Below the pieces are notes generated by a model, which had not been told where the DNA came from, made no database searches, and saw nothing but the letters and a program-made list of their open reading frames with translations. A stretch of 64,000 nucleotides of DNA from Amycolatopsis australiensis (GTDB lineage Bacteria; Actinomycetota; Actinomycetes; Mycobacteriales; Pseudonocardiaceae): positions 4,402,001 to 4,466,000 of the forward strand of contig NZ_FPJG01000006.1 in the NCBI RefSeq assembly GCF_900119165.1, in the 5' to 3' direction. The translations under genes and the position numbers were made by a program. Every line of letters starts with the position of its first letter. Positions within the stretch are counted from its first letter, which is position 1. Below are positions 47,942 through 55,402 of this stretch, one piece after another.

Positions 47942-48394
47942 TCACGCGAGGAACCGCGTCACCCATTCGGCGACGCAGGCCGGCTTCGCCTCGCCGTCGA
48001 TCTCGACCGTCCACTTCGACACCGCCTGCTTGCCGCCCGGGATGTCGGTGACCTCCACCAGCTCGGCGCCGGCGCGCACCTTCGAGCCGACCTTCACCGG
48101 CTGCGGGAAGCGGACCTTGTTGAGTCCGTAGTTGATGCCCATCTTGATGCCGTTGACCTTGTAGATCTTCGGCCCGAACGCCGAGAGCAGCGACAGCGTC
48201 AGGAAGCCGTGCGCGATGGTGCCGCCGAACGGGCCCGCGGTCGCCATCGGCTCGTCGACGTGGATCCACTGGTGGTCGTCGGTGGCGTCGGCGAACTGGT
48301 TGACCCGGTCCTGGGTGACCTTCAGCCACTCGCTGTACCCGAGGTGCTCGCCGACGGCGGCGGCGAACGCGTCCAGGTTCTCGAACTCGCGCAT
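47942..48394 (-). CDS. MaoC-family hot-dog dehydratase
   Basis: A 150-residue (R)-specific enoyl-CoA hydratase-like protein. The hydratase 2 motif is seen as FADATDDHQWIHVD with the catalytic Asp and His, followed by GPFGGTIAHGFLTLSLLSAF. It ends in a standard hot-dog strand (GEAKPACVAEWVTRFLA). It is the second gene of a FabG-MaoC pair, 5 bp downstream of fabG. Together they would hydrate an enoyl-CoA and oxidise the 3-hydroxyacyl-CoA. Confidence 0.92.
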   Translation of the reverse strand: MREFENLDAFAAAVGEHLGYSEWLKVTQDRVNQFADATDDHQWIHVDEPMATAGPFGGTIAHGFLTLSLLSAFGPKIYKVNGIKMGINYGLNKVRFPQPVKVGSKVRAGAELVEVTDIPGGKQAVSKWTVEIDGEAKPACVAEWVTRFLA

Positions 48395-48399
48395 CGCCC

Positions 48400-49161
48400 T
48401 CAGTCCTTCGGTCCGCCGGCGGCGTAGACGACCTGGCCCGAGATGAACCCGGCGCCCTCGCTCACCAGGAAGGAGGCGAGGTGCGCGATGTCGTCGGGCG
48501 TGCCGACGCGCTGCACCGGGATCTGCGACGCGGCCGCCGCCTTGAAGTCCTCGAAGCTCATGCCGATGCGCTCGGCGGTCGCGGCGGTCATGTCGGTGGC
48601 GATGAAGCCCGGCGCGATCGCGTTGGCCGTGACGTTGAACTTGCCCAGCTCGATGGCCAGCGTCTTGGTGAAGCCCTGCATGCCGGCCTTCGCGGCGGAG
48701 TAGTTGACCTGGCCGCGGTTGCCCAGCGCCGAGGTGCTGGAGAGGTTGACGATCCGGCCGTACTTCTGCTCGGTCATGTACTTCTGCACCGCGCGGGTCA
48801 TCAGGAAGGAGCCCTTGAGGTGCACGTCGAGCACCGAGTCCCAGTCCTGCTCGGTCATCTTGAACAGCAGGTTGTCGCGCGTGATGCCGGCGTTGTTGAC
48901 GAGCACGACCGGCGGGCCCAGCTCTTCGGCGACGCGGGTGACGGCCGCCTCGACCTGCTCGGCGTCCCGCACGTCCAGCGCGACGCCGACGGCCTTGCCG
49001 CCCTTCGCGACGATCGCCTCGGCGCCCTGCTTGACACCGGCCTCGTCCAGGTCCAGCAGCCCGACGGCGAAGCCGTCATCGGCGAGCCGGGCGGCGATGG
49101 CGGCACCGATGCCGCGGCCGGCACCGGTGACCACGGCGACACGGGAAGGGGAATCGGTCAC
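48400..49161 (-). CDS. 3-oxoacyl-(ACP/CoA) reductase, FabG-type SDR
   Basis: A 253-residue SDR with TGAGRGIGAAIAARLADDG (cofactor), LVNNAGITRDNLL (NNAG), and catalytic Ser (NLSSTSALG) and YSAAKAG. The C-terminus ends with GFISGQVVYAAGGPKD. GTG 49161 is chosen for the AGGAGG that precedes it by 5 nt; a longer ATG form from 49206 would run through the operator at 49204-49223. It heads a two-gene unit with MaoC. Confidence 0.93.
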   Translation of the reverse strand: MTDSPSRVAVVTGAGRGIGAAIAARLADDGFAVGLLDLDEAGVKQGAEAIVAKGGKAVGVALDVRDAEQVEAAVTRVAEELGPPVVLVNNAGITRDNLLFKMTEQDWDSVLDVHLKGSFLMTRAVQKYMTEQKYGRIVNLSSTSALGNRGQVNYSAAKAGMQGFTKTLAIELGKFNVTANAIAPGFIATDMTAATAERIGMSFEDFKAAAASQIPVQRVGTPDDIAHLASFLVSEGAGFISGQVVYAAGGPKD

Positions 49162-49203
49162 GGGGACCTCCTCGTCGTTGAGAAGCGGGTTCGTGCCCGC
49201 GAG

Positions 49204-49223
49204 CATACTAAGCAGTTGCTTTC
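49204..49223 (+). promoter_or_regulatory. Candidate TetR-type operator before the fabG-maoC unit
   Basis: CATACTAAGCAGTTGCTTTC, with arms AAGC / GCTT, aligns with the other four sites. It lies 42 bp upstream of GTG 49161. It is the most degenerate in symmetry but keeps the invariant CATAC and GTyG positions. Confidence 0.6.
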
Positions 49224-49710
49224 CGTACAGTGCGCGCAGTCACACCCGGAGTGGTGTCGCCTCGCGCAGGATCATAGCCGCGGCCGGGGGCACGCAGCCG
49301 GTCGCTCCGCTCGGGGGCACCGTTTCGGGTGGTCCGTGGGACGAGCGCCGCGGGCCGCGCTGTCGGCGCGGCCCGGGGCAGCAGCTCCCGCGCTCGGGTG
49401 GCCGTTCCCGTCGCGGCGCCGAAGCCACGCTGCCGCGCACGCCGAGTCCGGCAGGCGGTTTGCGCGCGAGCTGCGTGGTGAGGAGTCGACGCGCTGCTCC
49501 GTTTCGGTGATGGGGTGGCAGAAAGCGGCCACGGGAACCACCGGCGGCCGTTACCGTGCTTGCCTTCCGCCGTGACCGAAAAGCTCGCCAGGTGCCGGAC
49601 GCCGGGCGCGATCGGCTCCGGTGCCCGACGTCCCGGTTCCGGAGCGGCCGGCGAACCTGAACCGGGCGTTCGTGCTGTGGCTGGTGATCGGCGGGCTGAC
49701 GGAGATTGAC
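49224..49710. other. Noncoding gap upstream of the lipoprotein gene
   Basis: No credible gene is seen in about 490 bp. A perfect 10-bp stem CGGGCCGCGC / GCGCGGCCCG with a 5-nt loop lies at 49351-49375. It may be a terminator or part of an RNA leader. The last 90 bp are open in the lipoprotein frame but have no ribosome binding site. Confidence 0.4.
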
Positions 49711-51117
49711 ATGGTGCGGACCGTGCGCGTGTGGTGGCCCTTCCTCGTCCCCGTCCTGCTGCTCGCGGGCTGCGCCGGTGATCCGCCGCCGTCGCCGCCA
49801 CCGGCGCCGCCCGCGTTGACCTTGGACCAGCAGGCCGCCTGGGCGTTCGCCTCGGCCGATCCGTGCGCGTTCGTGGCCGGGGAAGCCGAGCCGAAGACCA
49901 CCCGCTACTGCGTCGTCCGCCTGCCGGGCGGCTCGGCGGCGAAGGTCGCGCTGGGTGGCTTCGGGCACGCCGGCCGCAAGGCGGCCAAGGCGGTGACCAT
50001 CGGGGAGCTGCTCGCCTACCAACGGGCGGCGGACGGGGCTTGCGAGACCGCCTTTCCGCTGTCCTTCACGAAGGCGGTCATGGTGACGACGCCCGGCGCG
50101 TGCGCCCCGGGCGAGCCGAACCTGGTGGCGGCCGCGCGCAAGCTGCGCGGGGACCTCGACGCGCTGGCCCGTCCGGCGCCGGTGAACCCGGTGACCCGCT
50201 GGGACCTCTGCGAGCTGCTGACCACCGCGTTGCGGCTCGAGCCCGACCCGTCCGGCCCGCCGTCGCCGGACAGCGAACAGGGGTGCTCGAACCAGTTCGG
50301 CGTGGCCGGGCCGAGCCTGCGGGTGACCGTGCGGCCGGGCGCGAGCGTGGCCCCGGCGGGGCCGCCCGGCCCGGACGAGGTCTCCCTGGGCGACGTCAAC
50401 GCGCGCGTCAGCGAGGAGGTCTCGCCGCCGGGTGTGGACCTCCCGCCCACCTGCGGCCTGCGCTGGGACGAAGGCGCGGTCGGCGGGCCGGCCGCGGGCG
50501 TGTACGAACTGAGCCTCGCCACGGAAACGCGCTGCGCGGAAGCGGTGAACCAGGCCAAGGCGGTGCGCTCGACGCTGCGGAACGCCCCCGGACCGCCCCG
50601 GCCGAAGACGCTCGGGATCACCCCGGACCAGCCGGACGAGGCCTCGCCGGCGGCATGCCGCATCGTCGACGAGCCGGCGCCGGGCTGCCGCGCCGCCGTG
50701 CCGGCCGAAGTACCTCGCGGGGCCGACGCGATCATGACCGCCGGATCGGAGAACGCGGACATCCTGTGCACCATGCTGGCGGCCGGGATCCGGCAGGCGG
50801 CCGTCGGCGAACCACGAGTGGCGAACAACGTCACCGGCTGCGTCGGCACCTACGGGGACGCGTCGATGACCGTCGAGCTGAAACTCGCCGGCTATTCGCC
50901 GTCGGCCACGCCGGAACCGGTCACCCTCGGCGGCCTGCCGGGCTTCGCCGAGAACTACGGAACCGCGCGCTTCGTGGACCTCTCGCCGTACCGGGACCTC
51001 GCGCGACCCGCGAGCGTACGGCTGTCGGTCAACGCCTCGATCCCCGACCCGCCGGCGGAATCCTTGGCGGTGGCCGACCGGATCGCCACCGCGATCGGCG
51101 CGGCCTACTTCGGCTGA
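49711..51117 (+). CDS. Lipoprotein with DUF3558-like repeats
   Basis: A 468-residue predicted lipoprotein. The lipobox LLAG-Cys21 follows the stretch VWWPFLVPVL; a Pro-rich spacer (about residues 23-37) leads to a body with three similar DUF3558-type units, each with two Cys in patterns such as SADPCAFV...RYCVV, LCELL...GCSNQF and ILCTML...GCVGTY. DUF3558 proteins are abundant actinomycete envelope lipoproteins with no known activity. ATG 49711 has CGGAG upstream and gives the shortest signal peptide. It ends 14 bp before the convergent response regulator gene. Confidence 0.72.
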   Translation: MVRTVRVWWPFLVPVLLLAGCAGDPPPSPPPAPPALTLDQQAAWAFASADPCAFVAGEAEPKTTRYCVVRLPGGSAAKVALGGFGHAGRKAAKAVTIGELLAYQRAADGACETAFPLSFTKAVMVTTPGACAPGEPNLVAAARKLRGDLDALARPAPVNPVTRWDLCELLTTALRLEPDPSGPPSPDSEQGCSNQFGVAGPSLRVTVRPGASVAPAGPPGPDEVSLGDVNARVSEEVSPPGVDLPPTCGLRWDEGAVGGPAAGVYELSLATETRCAEAVNQAKAVRSTLRNAPGPPRPKTLGITPDQPDEASPAACRIVDEPAPGCRAAVPAEVPRGADAIMTAGSENADILCTMLAAGIRQAAVGEPRVANNVTGCVGTYGDASMTVELKLAGYSPSATPEPVTLGGLPGFAENYGTARFVDLSPYRDLARPASVRLSVNASIPDPPAESLAVADRIATAIGAAYFG

Positions 51118-51131
51118 GCCCGGGGCCGGCT

Positions 51132-51788
51132 TCAGGCGTCGATGACGTAGCCGACCTTCGGCACGGTCCGCACCGGCTGTGGTTCACCCAGCTTGCGGCG
51201 CAGGTTCCCGATCGCCACGTCCAGCGCGTTGGACGACGGCGGATCCGGCCAGGCGTGCGCGACGAGGTCCCGGCGGGTCACCGGACGGCCGGCGTCGGTC
51301 ATGAGCCGTTCCAGCAGGTCGAACTCGGTGCGGGTCAGGCTCAGCAGCACCCCGGCGCGGCGCACTTCGCGCCGTCCGGTGTCGAGCTCGACGCCGGCGC
51401 ACCGCAGGACGGCCGCCTGCGGCTGCCCGCTGCGGCGGCACAGGCTGCGCACCCGCGCGACCATTTCCTCGGCCAGGAACGGCTTTTCGAGGTAGTCGTC
51501 CCCGCCGCGGCGCAGCCCGGCCAGGCGCTGGGCCGGATCGCCCAGCGCGGTCAGGAAAAGCACGGGCACGGTCCAGCCGGTCCGGCGTTTCCGCTCGACG
51601 TAGTCCAGCGCGTCGCCGCCCGGCAGCAGCCGGTCGAACACCGCGCAGTCGTGGTCGTTGACCCACAGCAGCTCGTCGGCGGTCGGGAGGTCGCCCGCGG
51701 CGTCGACCGCGAACCCGGCGCCGCGCAGGGAGGTGGTGATCGCCAGGCGGAGATCCGCGTCGTCCTCGGTGACCAAGATCCGCACCAC
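51132..51788 (-). CDS. OmpR-family response regulator (orphan)
   Basis: A 218-residue two-component regulator. The receiver domain (RILVTEDDADLRLAITTSLR) has the acidic pair, phospho-acceptor Asp in CAVFDRLLPGGDALD and Lys in DDYLEKPF. The C-terminal winged helix is RRAGVLLSLTRTEFDLLERL with the effector end VRTVPKVGYVIDA. No histidine kinase follows. Its receiver closely resembles that of the regulator at 53402, so it may be phosphorylated by the kinase at 54061. It is third in the SARP-LuxR-regulator operon, 15 bp after the LuxR-type gene. Confidence 0.9.
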   Translation of the reverse strand: MVRILVTEDDADLRLAITTSLRGAGFAVDAAGDLPTADELLWVNDHDCAVFDRLLPGGDALDYVERKRRTGWTVPVLFLTALGDPAQRLAGLRRGGDDYLEKPFLAEEMVARVRSLCRRSGQPQAAVLRCAGVELDTGRREVRRAGVLLSLTRTEFDLLERLMTDAGRPVTRRDLVAHAWPDPPSSNALDVAIGNLRRKLGEPQPVRTVPKVGYVIDA

Positions 51789-51803
51789 CGCAACCTAGCG
51801 TCC

Positions 51804-52460
51804 TCAGCTCGCCCGCTCCAGCAGCCAGCCGCGGCCGGCGGCCTTCACGCCCGCCTGGAACCGGCTGCGCGCACCCAGCCGGTGCATCAGGTCGGACACC
51901 ATCCGGCGGACCGTCCGCACCGACAGGTCCAGCCGGGCGGCGGCCGAGTCGTCGGTGCAGCCCGCCGAAAGCAGGGTCAGCAGCTCCCGCTCCCGCGGGG
52001 TGAGCCCGGCCTCGCCGCATCCGCCGGCGGACACGAACGGCGTCGCCTCCGCCCAGACACGCTCGAACAGCTCCAGGACGGTGGTGACGACGGCGGGCAG
52101 GTGGACGGCCGTGACCGCTGATGGTCGGCCACGGCGCGCGGGCAGCACGGCCACGCCGTGGTCGACCACCAGCGCGCTGGCGGGCACCCGCGGGACGGTC
52201 CGCACGACGGCACCCGCCCGCGTCAGCGTGGTCAGCCGGGCGGCCACGGCCGGGTCGAGCCGGGCGCGGTCGGGCACGAGCACGCGGTACCGCACGCCGC
52301 GGCCGAGGTTGCGCAGGTCGATCCGGCGCAGCGGCGCGATCGGGTCCGGCTCGCCGCCGCCCGCGGACGTCATCACGACGACGTCCGCGACGGCCGAAGC
52401 GAGCAGTCCGTCGGCACCGCCGTTGTGGCGGTCCGCGGACAGGACGACGGGCGTGGTCAT
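51804..52460 (-). CDS. LuxR-type helix-turn-helix regulator
   Basis: A 218-residue regulator. The LuxR DNA-binding domain is at the C-terminus: GLTPRERELLTLLSAGCTDD, SAAARLDLSVRTVRRMVSDL and MHRLGARSRFQAGVKAA. The N-terminal 140 residues resemble the small effector domain found with TrmB/LuxR-type actinobacterial regulators (VRYRVLVPDRARLDPAVAAR). It starts inside the stop codon of the SARP gene (4-bp overlap). Ligand or partner unknown. Confidence 0.85.
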   Translation of the reverse strand: MTTPVVLSADRHNGGADGLLASAVADVVVMTSAGGGEPDPIAPLRRIDLRNLGRGVRYRVLVPDRARLDPAVAARLTTLTRAGAVVRTVPRVPASALVVDHGVAVLPARRGRPSAVTAVHLPAVVTTVLELFERVWAEATPFVSAGGCGEAGLTPRERELLTLLSAGCTDDSAAARLDLSVRTVRRMVSDLMHRLGARSRFQAGVKAAGRGWLLERAS

Positions 52461-53341
52461 GCGGGAACACCTCCCACGGCGACGGGGAGAGCCGGAAGTG
52501 CCGGCACGGTGACACCGATCCGGTCGGCGAGCCGCACCGCGGTTTCGATCGCGCGCACCGCACCCACCAGGAGGTCCTCGATCCGGGCGAGGTCGCCCGG
52601 GGCGCCGCCGGGCCGATCGCCGCGGAGCACCCGCCGGTGCGCGGCGGCGAGCGCGGGCCCGGGTTCGACGCCGAGTTCGGCCAGCAGCACCGCGCGGGCG
52701 CTTTCGAACGCTTCGAGGGCCTCGGCGCGACGGCCGCCGTGGTGCAGCGCCAAGACCAGCCGGGTCCAGGAGTCCTCCCGCAGCGGGTCCTCGGTGACCA
52801 GCGCCCGCGCGAGGACGGCGGCTTCGTCGTGCCGCCCGGTGCCGGCGTACAGATCGGCCAGCCGGTTCCGGATCCGCCGGTGCAGCTGCTCGGCGAAGCC
52901 GACGGCGGGAGCGGCCCAGCCGGTGCCGCCGTAGGGACGGCCACGCCACAGCCGGAGCGCTTCGGTGAGCAGGCCGGCCGCGGCTTCCGGGTCACCGGTG
53001 CGGCCCGCGGCCTCGAAGAGGCGCTGGGCCTCGTCGACGTCGAGTTCTCCGGGGTCGACGCGGATGCGGTACGCCCGGGCCGTGCTTTCGATCCGCGGCC
53101 CGGCGGCCGGCGCCGGCAGGGCCCGGCGCAAGCGCCACACGTAGGTCTTCAGGTTCCGCTCCGCCGAGGGCGGCACGTCCTGTTCCTGCCAGATCATGGC
53201 GATCAGCTCGTCTACGCTCACCCAGGCATTAGCGTGGACCAGCAACGCCGAAAGGAGGGCAGCGGGCTTGCCGGTGCCCACCCTCACCTCGGCCCCGCCC
53301 GGCTCGCGCACCTCGAGTGGCCCGAGCACCCCGAACGACAC
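52457..53341 (-). CDS. SARP-type (AfsR/BTAD) transcriptional regulator
   Basis: A 294-residue regulator with an OmpR-like winged helix (SFGVLGPLEVREPGGAEVRV, SAERNLKTYVWRLRRALP) and the bacterial transcriptional activation domain (DEAQRLFEAAGRTGDPEAAA, GRHDEAAVLARALVTEDPLR). There is no NB-ARC or TPR domain, so it is a short SARP. Such proteins often activate secondary-metabolite or developmental genes. AAGGAGG precedes GTG 53341. It is first in a three-regulator operon and diverges, across 60 bp, from the response-regulator/kinase pair. Confidence 0.9.
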   Translation of the reverse strand: MSFGVLGPLEVREPGGAEVRVGTGKPAALLSALLVHANAWVSVDELIAMIWQEQDVPPSAERNLKTYVWRLRRALPAPAAGPRIESTARAYRIRVDPGELDVDEAQRLFEAAGRTGDPEAAAGLLTEALRLWRGRPYGGTGWAAPAVGFAEQLHRRIRNRLADLYAGTGRHDEAAVLARALVTEDPLREDSWTRLVLALHHGGRRAEALEAFESARAVLLAELGVEPGPALAAAHRRVLRGDRPGGAPGDLARIEDLLVGAVRAIETAVRLADRIGVTVPALPALPVAVGGVPA

Positions 53342-53401
53342 TGGACACCTCCTTGATCGAGTGCATCCACCCTGCCCGGCCCGGCCTGAGGATTTGATGA
53401 C

Positions 53402-54064
53402 ATGAGCCGACCGAAGGGCCGGGTGCTGATCGTCGAAGACGAAGAGGACATCCGGATGGCCGTCACCGCCGAGCTGAGCGCCGCCGGATTCGTGGTCGAC
53501 GCGGTGGGCACGCTCGCCGACGCGGCCGGGACGATCGAGGCCGCCGGGCACGCCTGCGCGGTCTTCGACCGGATGCTGCCCGACGGCGACGCGCTCGGGT
53601 TCGTGGACGCCCTCCGCCGCCGGGGCTGGACGGTGCCCGTGCTGTTCCTGACCGCCCGCGACTCCGGCGCGGACCGGGTCGCGGGGTTCACCCACGGCGG
53701 CGACGACTACGTGACCAAGCCGTTCCTGATGGCCGAGCTGCTCGCCCGGGTGCTCAACCTGTGCCGGCGGGCCGGCAGGCGGCCGCCCGTGCTGCGGCAC
53801 GCCGACCTGGAGGTCGACTGCGCGCGCGGGGAAGTGCGGCGCGGCGGCGTGCTGCTGTCGCTGAGCGCACGGGAGTTCGCGATCCTCGAATACCTGGCGA
53901 CCCGGCGGGGGAACGCCGTGACCCGCGCCGAGCTCATCGAGCACTGCTGGGACGCCGAGCCGATGGCCAACGTCGTGGACGCGGTGGTCAAGCGGCTGCG
54001 GCGCAAACTCGGGCACCCGGACCCGGTCGACACGGTCCGCGGGGTCGGGTACCGGCTGTCATGA
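53402..54064 (+). CDS. OmpR-family response regulator
   Basis: A 220-residue regulator with a receiver domain (RVLIVEDEEDIRMAVTAEL, Asp in CAVFDRMLPDGDALG, Lys in DDYVTKPF) and a winged helix (RRGGVLLSLSAREFAILEYL, ANVVDAVVKRLRRKLGHPD). Its stop codon overlaps the kinase start by 4 bp, the usual two-component operon arrangement. It is a paralogue of the regulator at 51132 across the receiver domain. Confidence 0.93.
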   Translation: MSRPKGRVLIVEDEEDIRMAVTAELSAAGFVVDAVGTLADAAGTIEAAGHACAVFDRMLPDGDALGFVDALRRRGWTVPVLFLTARDSGADRVAGFTHGGDDYVTKPFLMAELLARVLNLCRRAGRRPPVLRHADLEVDCARGEVRRGGVLLSLSAREFAILEYLATRRGNAVTRAELIEHCWDAEPMANVVDAVVKRLRRKLGHPDPVDTVRGVGYRLS

Positions 54065-55332
54065 CCGAGTCGTCCACCGGCCGCCTCCGCCGGCTGCGCC
54101 GCCTGCTCACCCTGCTCTTCACGGTCATGAACGCGGCCGGGCTCGTCGTGCTGGCGCTGCTGGTGATCAAGGTCGACGCCGACCGTGGCCGTCAGCAGCT
54201 CGACAGTGAGGTGCGGCTGGTCGTCGCCGGCGTCAACCGGCTGCTCGCCGACTCCGGCGGTGCGCTCGTGACCGCGTACATCACCGGCGATCCGCTCAAC
54301 GAGCAGTGCCCGCAGTTCGCCGTGCTGCCGGGCGGCACGCCGCGGTTCGCCGGTTACCACAGCAGGCGGCGGTGCGTGCCGGTCGACGACGCGTACCTGG
54401 ACGGCCTCGCCGCCCAGGCGGTCCAGGCCGCGCACCCGCTGTCCGGCTACTCCCGCACCGCCGACGGGCACCTGCTCTACTTCGCCGCGGAGCCGATCCA
54501 GAACAGCGGGCGGCAGTACATCGGTGCCGTCGTCGCGGTGGCCGACACCGCGGGCGAGGAAGCCCGGCACGACCAGTGGGTGCTGCTCGTCCTCGGCGGG
54601 TGCGCGCTGCTGGTGGCCGCGGTGGGCGGCCTCGGCTACGTGCTCGCCGGGCGGGCGACGAAACCGGCGGAGGCCGCGCTGGACCAGCAGCGGTCATTGC
54701 TCAACGGCGTTTCGCAGCTGCTCGACGGAGTCGTCCACGACCTGAAGACACCCGTGGCCCGGCTGCGCGCGCTCGCCGACGCGGCCCAGCGGAACCCCGA
54801 GGCGCAGGCGGAGCTGCTGCCGCGCACCATCCGGCTCGCCGGGATGATGGGCGACATCATCGACCTGTGGCCCAGCCGGGCGCGGATCACCGCCGGCGTC
54901 GAAGAGCTGACGCTCGCGCCGCTGATGCTCGACCAGCTCGTGGAGACGCTGGCCGAAGACATCCCGGCCGACGGCGCGCGCGTGACCGTCACGTCCGTCC
55001 CGACGCGCGTCGACGGCGACGCCACGCTGCTGCGGCGGGCGATCGGGAACCTGATCGGCAACGCGCTCGACCACGGACGGCTCGGCGGCGAGGACGCCGA
55101 GGTCCAGGTGACGGTCCTCGACGGGCGCGTGATCGTCGCCGACCGCGGCCCCGGCATCGATCCCGGAGAAGCGGCCAAGCTGTTCGAACCGCACTACAGC
55201 GGCGGCGGGTCGACCGGGATCGGGCTGGCCGTCGTCAAGTGGGTGGCCGAGGTGCACGGCGGCACCGTGCGGGTCTACAACCGCGACGAGGGCGGGGCGA
55301 TCTTCGAGCTCAGCCTGCCCACGGGCCGGTGA
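54061..55332 (+). CDS. Two-component sensor histidine kinase
   Basis: A 423-residue membrane kinase. Two transmembrane helices (about residues 17-37 and 173-197) flank an extracytoplasmic sensor domain with three Cys-containing segments (NEQCPQFAVL, SRRRCVPVDD). The H-box is VVHDLKTPVARL, the N-box LIGNALDHGRLGG, and the G-boxes are ADRGPGIDPGEA and GGSTGIGLAVVKWVAEVHGG. It phosphorylates the upstream regulator and possibly the orphan at 51132. The ligand is unknown. Confidence 0.93.
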   Translation: MTESSTGRLRRLRRLLTLLFTVMNAAGLVVLALLVIKVDADRGRQQLDSEVRLVVAGVNRLLADSGGALVTAYITGDPLNEQCPQFAVLPGGTPRFAGYHSRRRCVPVDDAYLDGLAAQAVQAAHPLSGYSRTADGHLLYFAAEPIQNSGRQYIGAVVAVADTAGEEARHDQWVLLVLGGCALLVAAVGGLGYVLAGRATKPAEAALDQQRSLLNGVSQLLDGVVHDLKTPVARLRALADAAQRNPEAQAELLPRTIRLAGMMGDIIDLWPSRARITAGVEELTLAPLMLDQLVETLAEDIPADGARVTVTSVPTRVDGDATLLRRAIGNLIGNALDHGRLGGEDAEVQVTVLDGRVIVADRGPGIDPGEAAKLFEPHYSGGGSTGIGLAVVKWVAEVHGGTVRVYNRDEGGAIFELSLPTGR

Positions 55333-55402
55333 CTTCCCGGAGTTTCGCGGGGAATGGATCGATCGTGTACTCCCTGTGTATTCGTCGAAGTACCCTGGGT
55401 GC

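Noticed and set aside
23795..49223. KstR or KstR2 cholesterol regulon sites
   Set aside because: The aligned consensus CATACYRASCRGTYGST does not match the consensus sequences I recall for KstR or KstR2, and no cholesterol ring-degradation genes are in the window.
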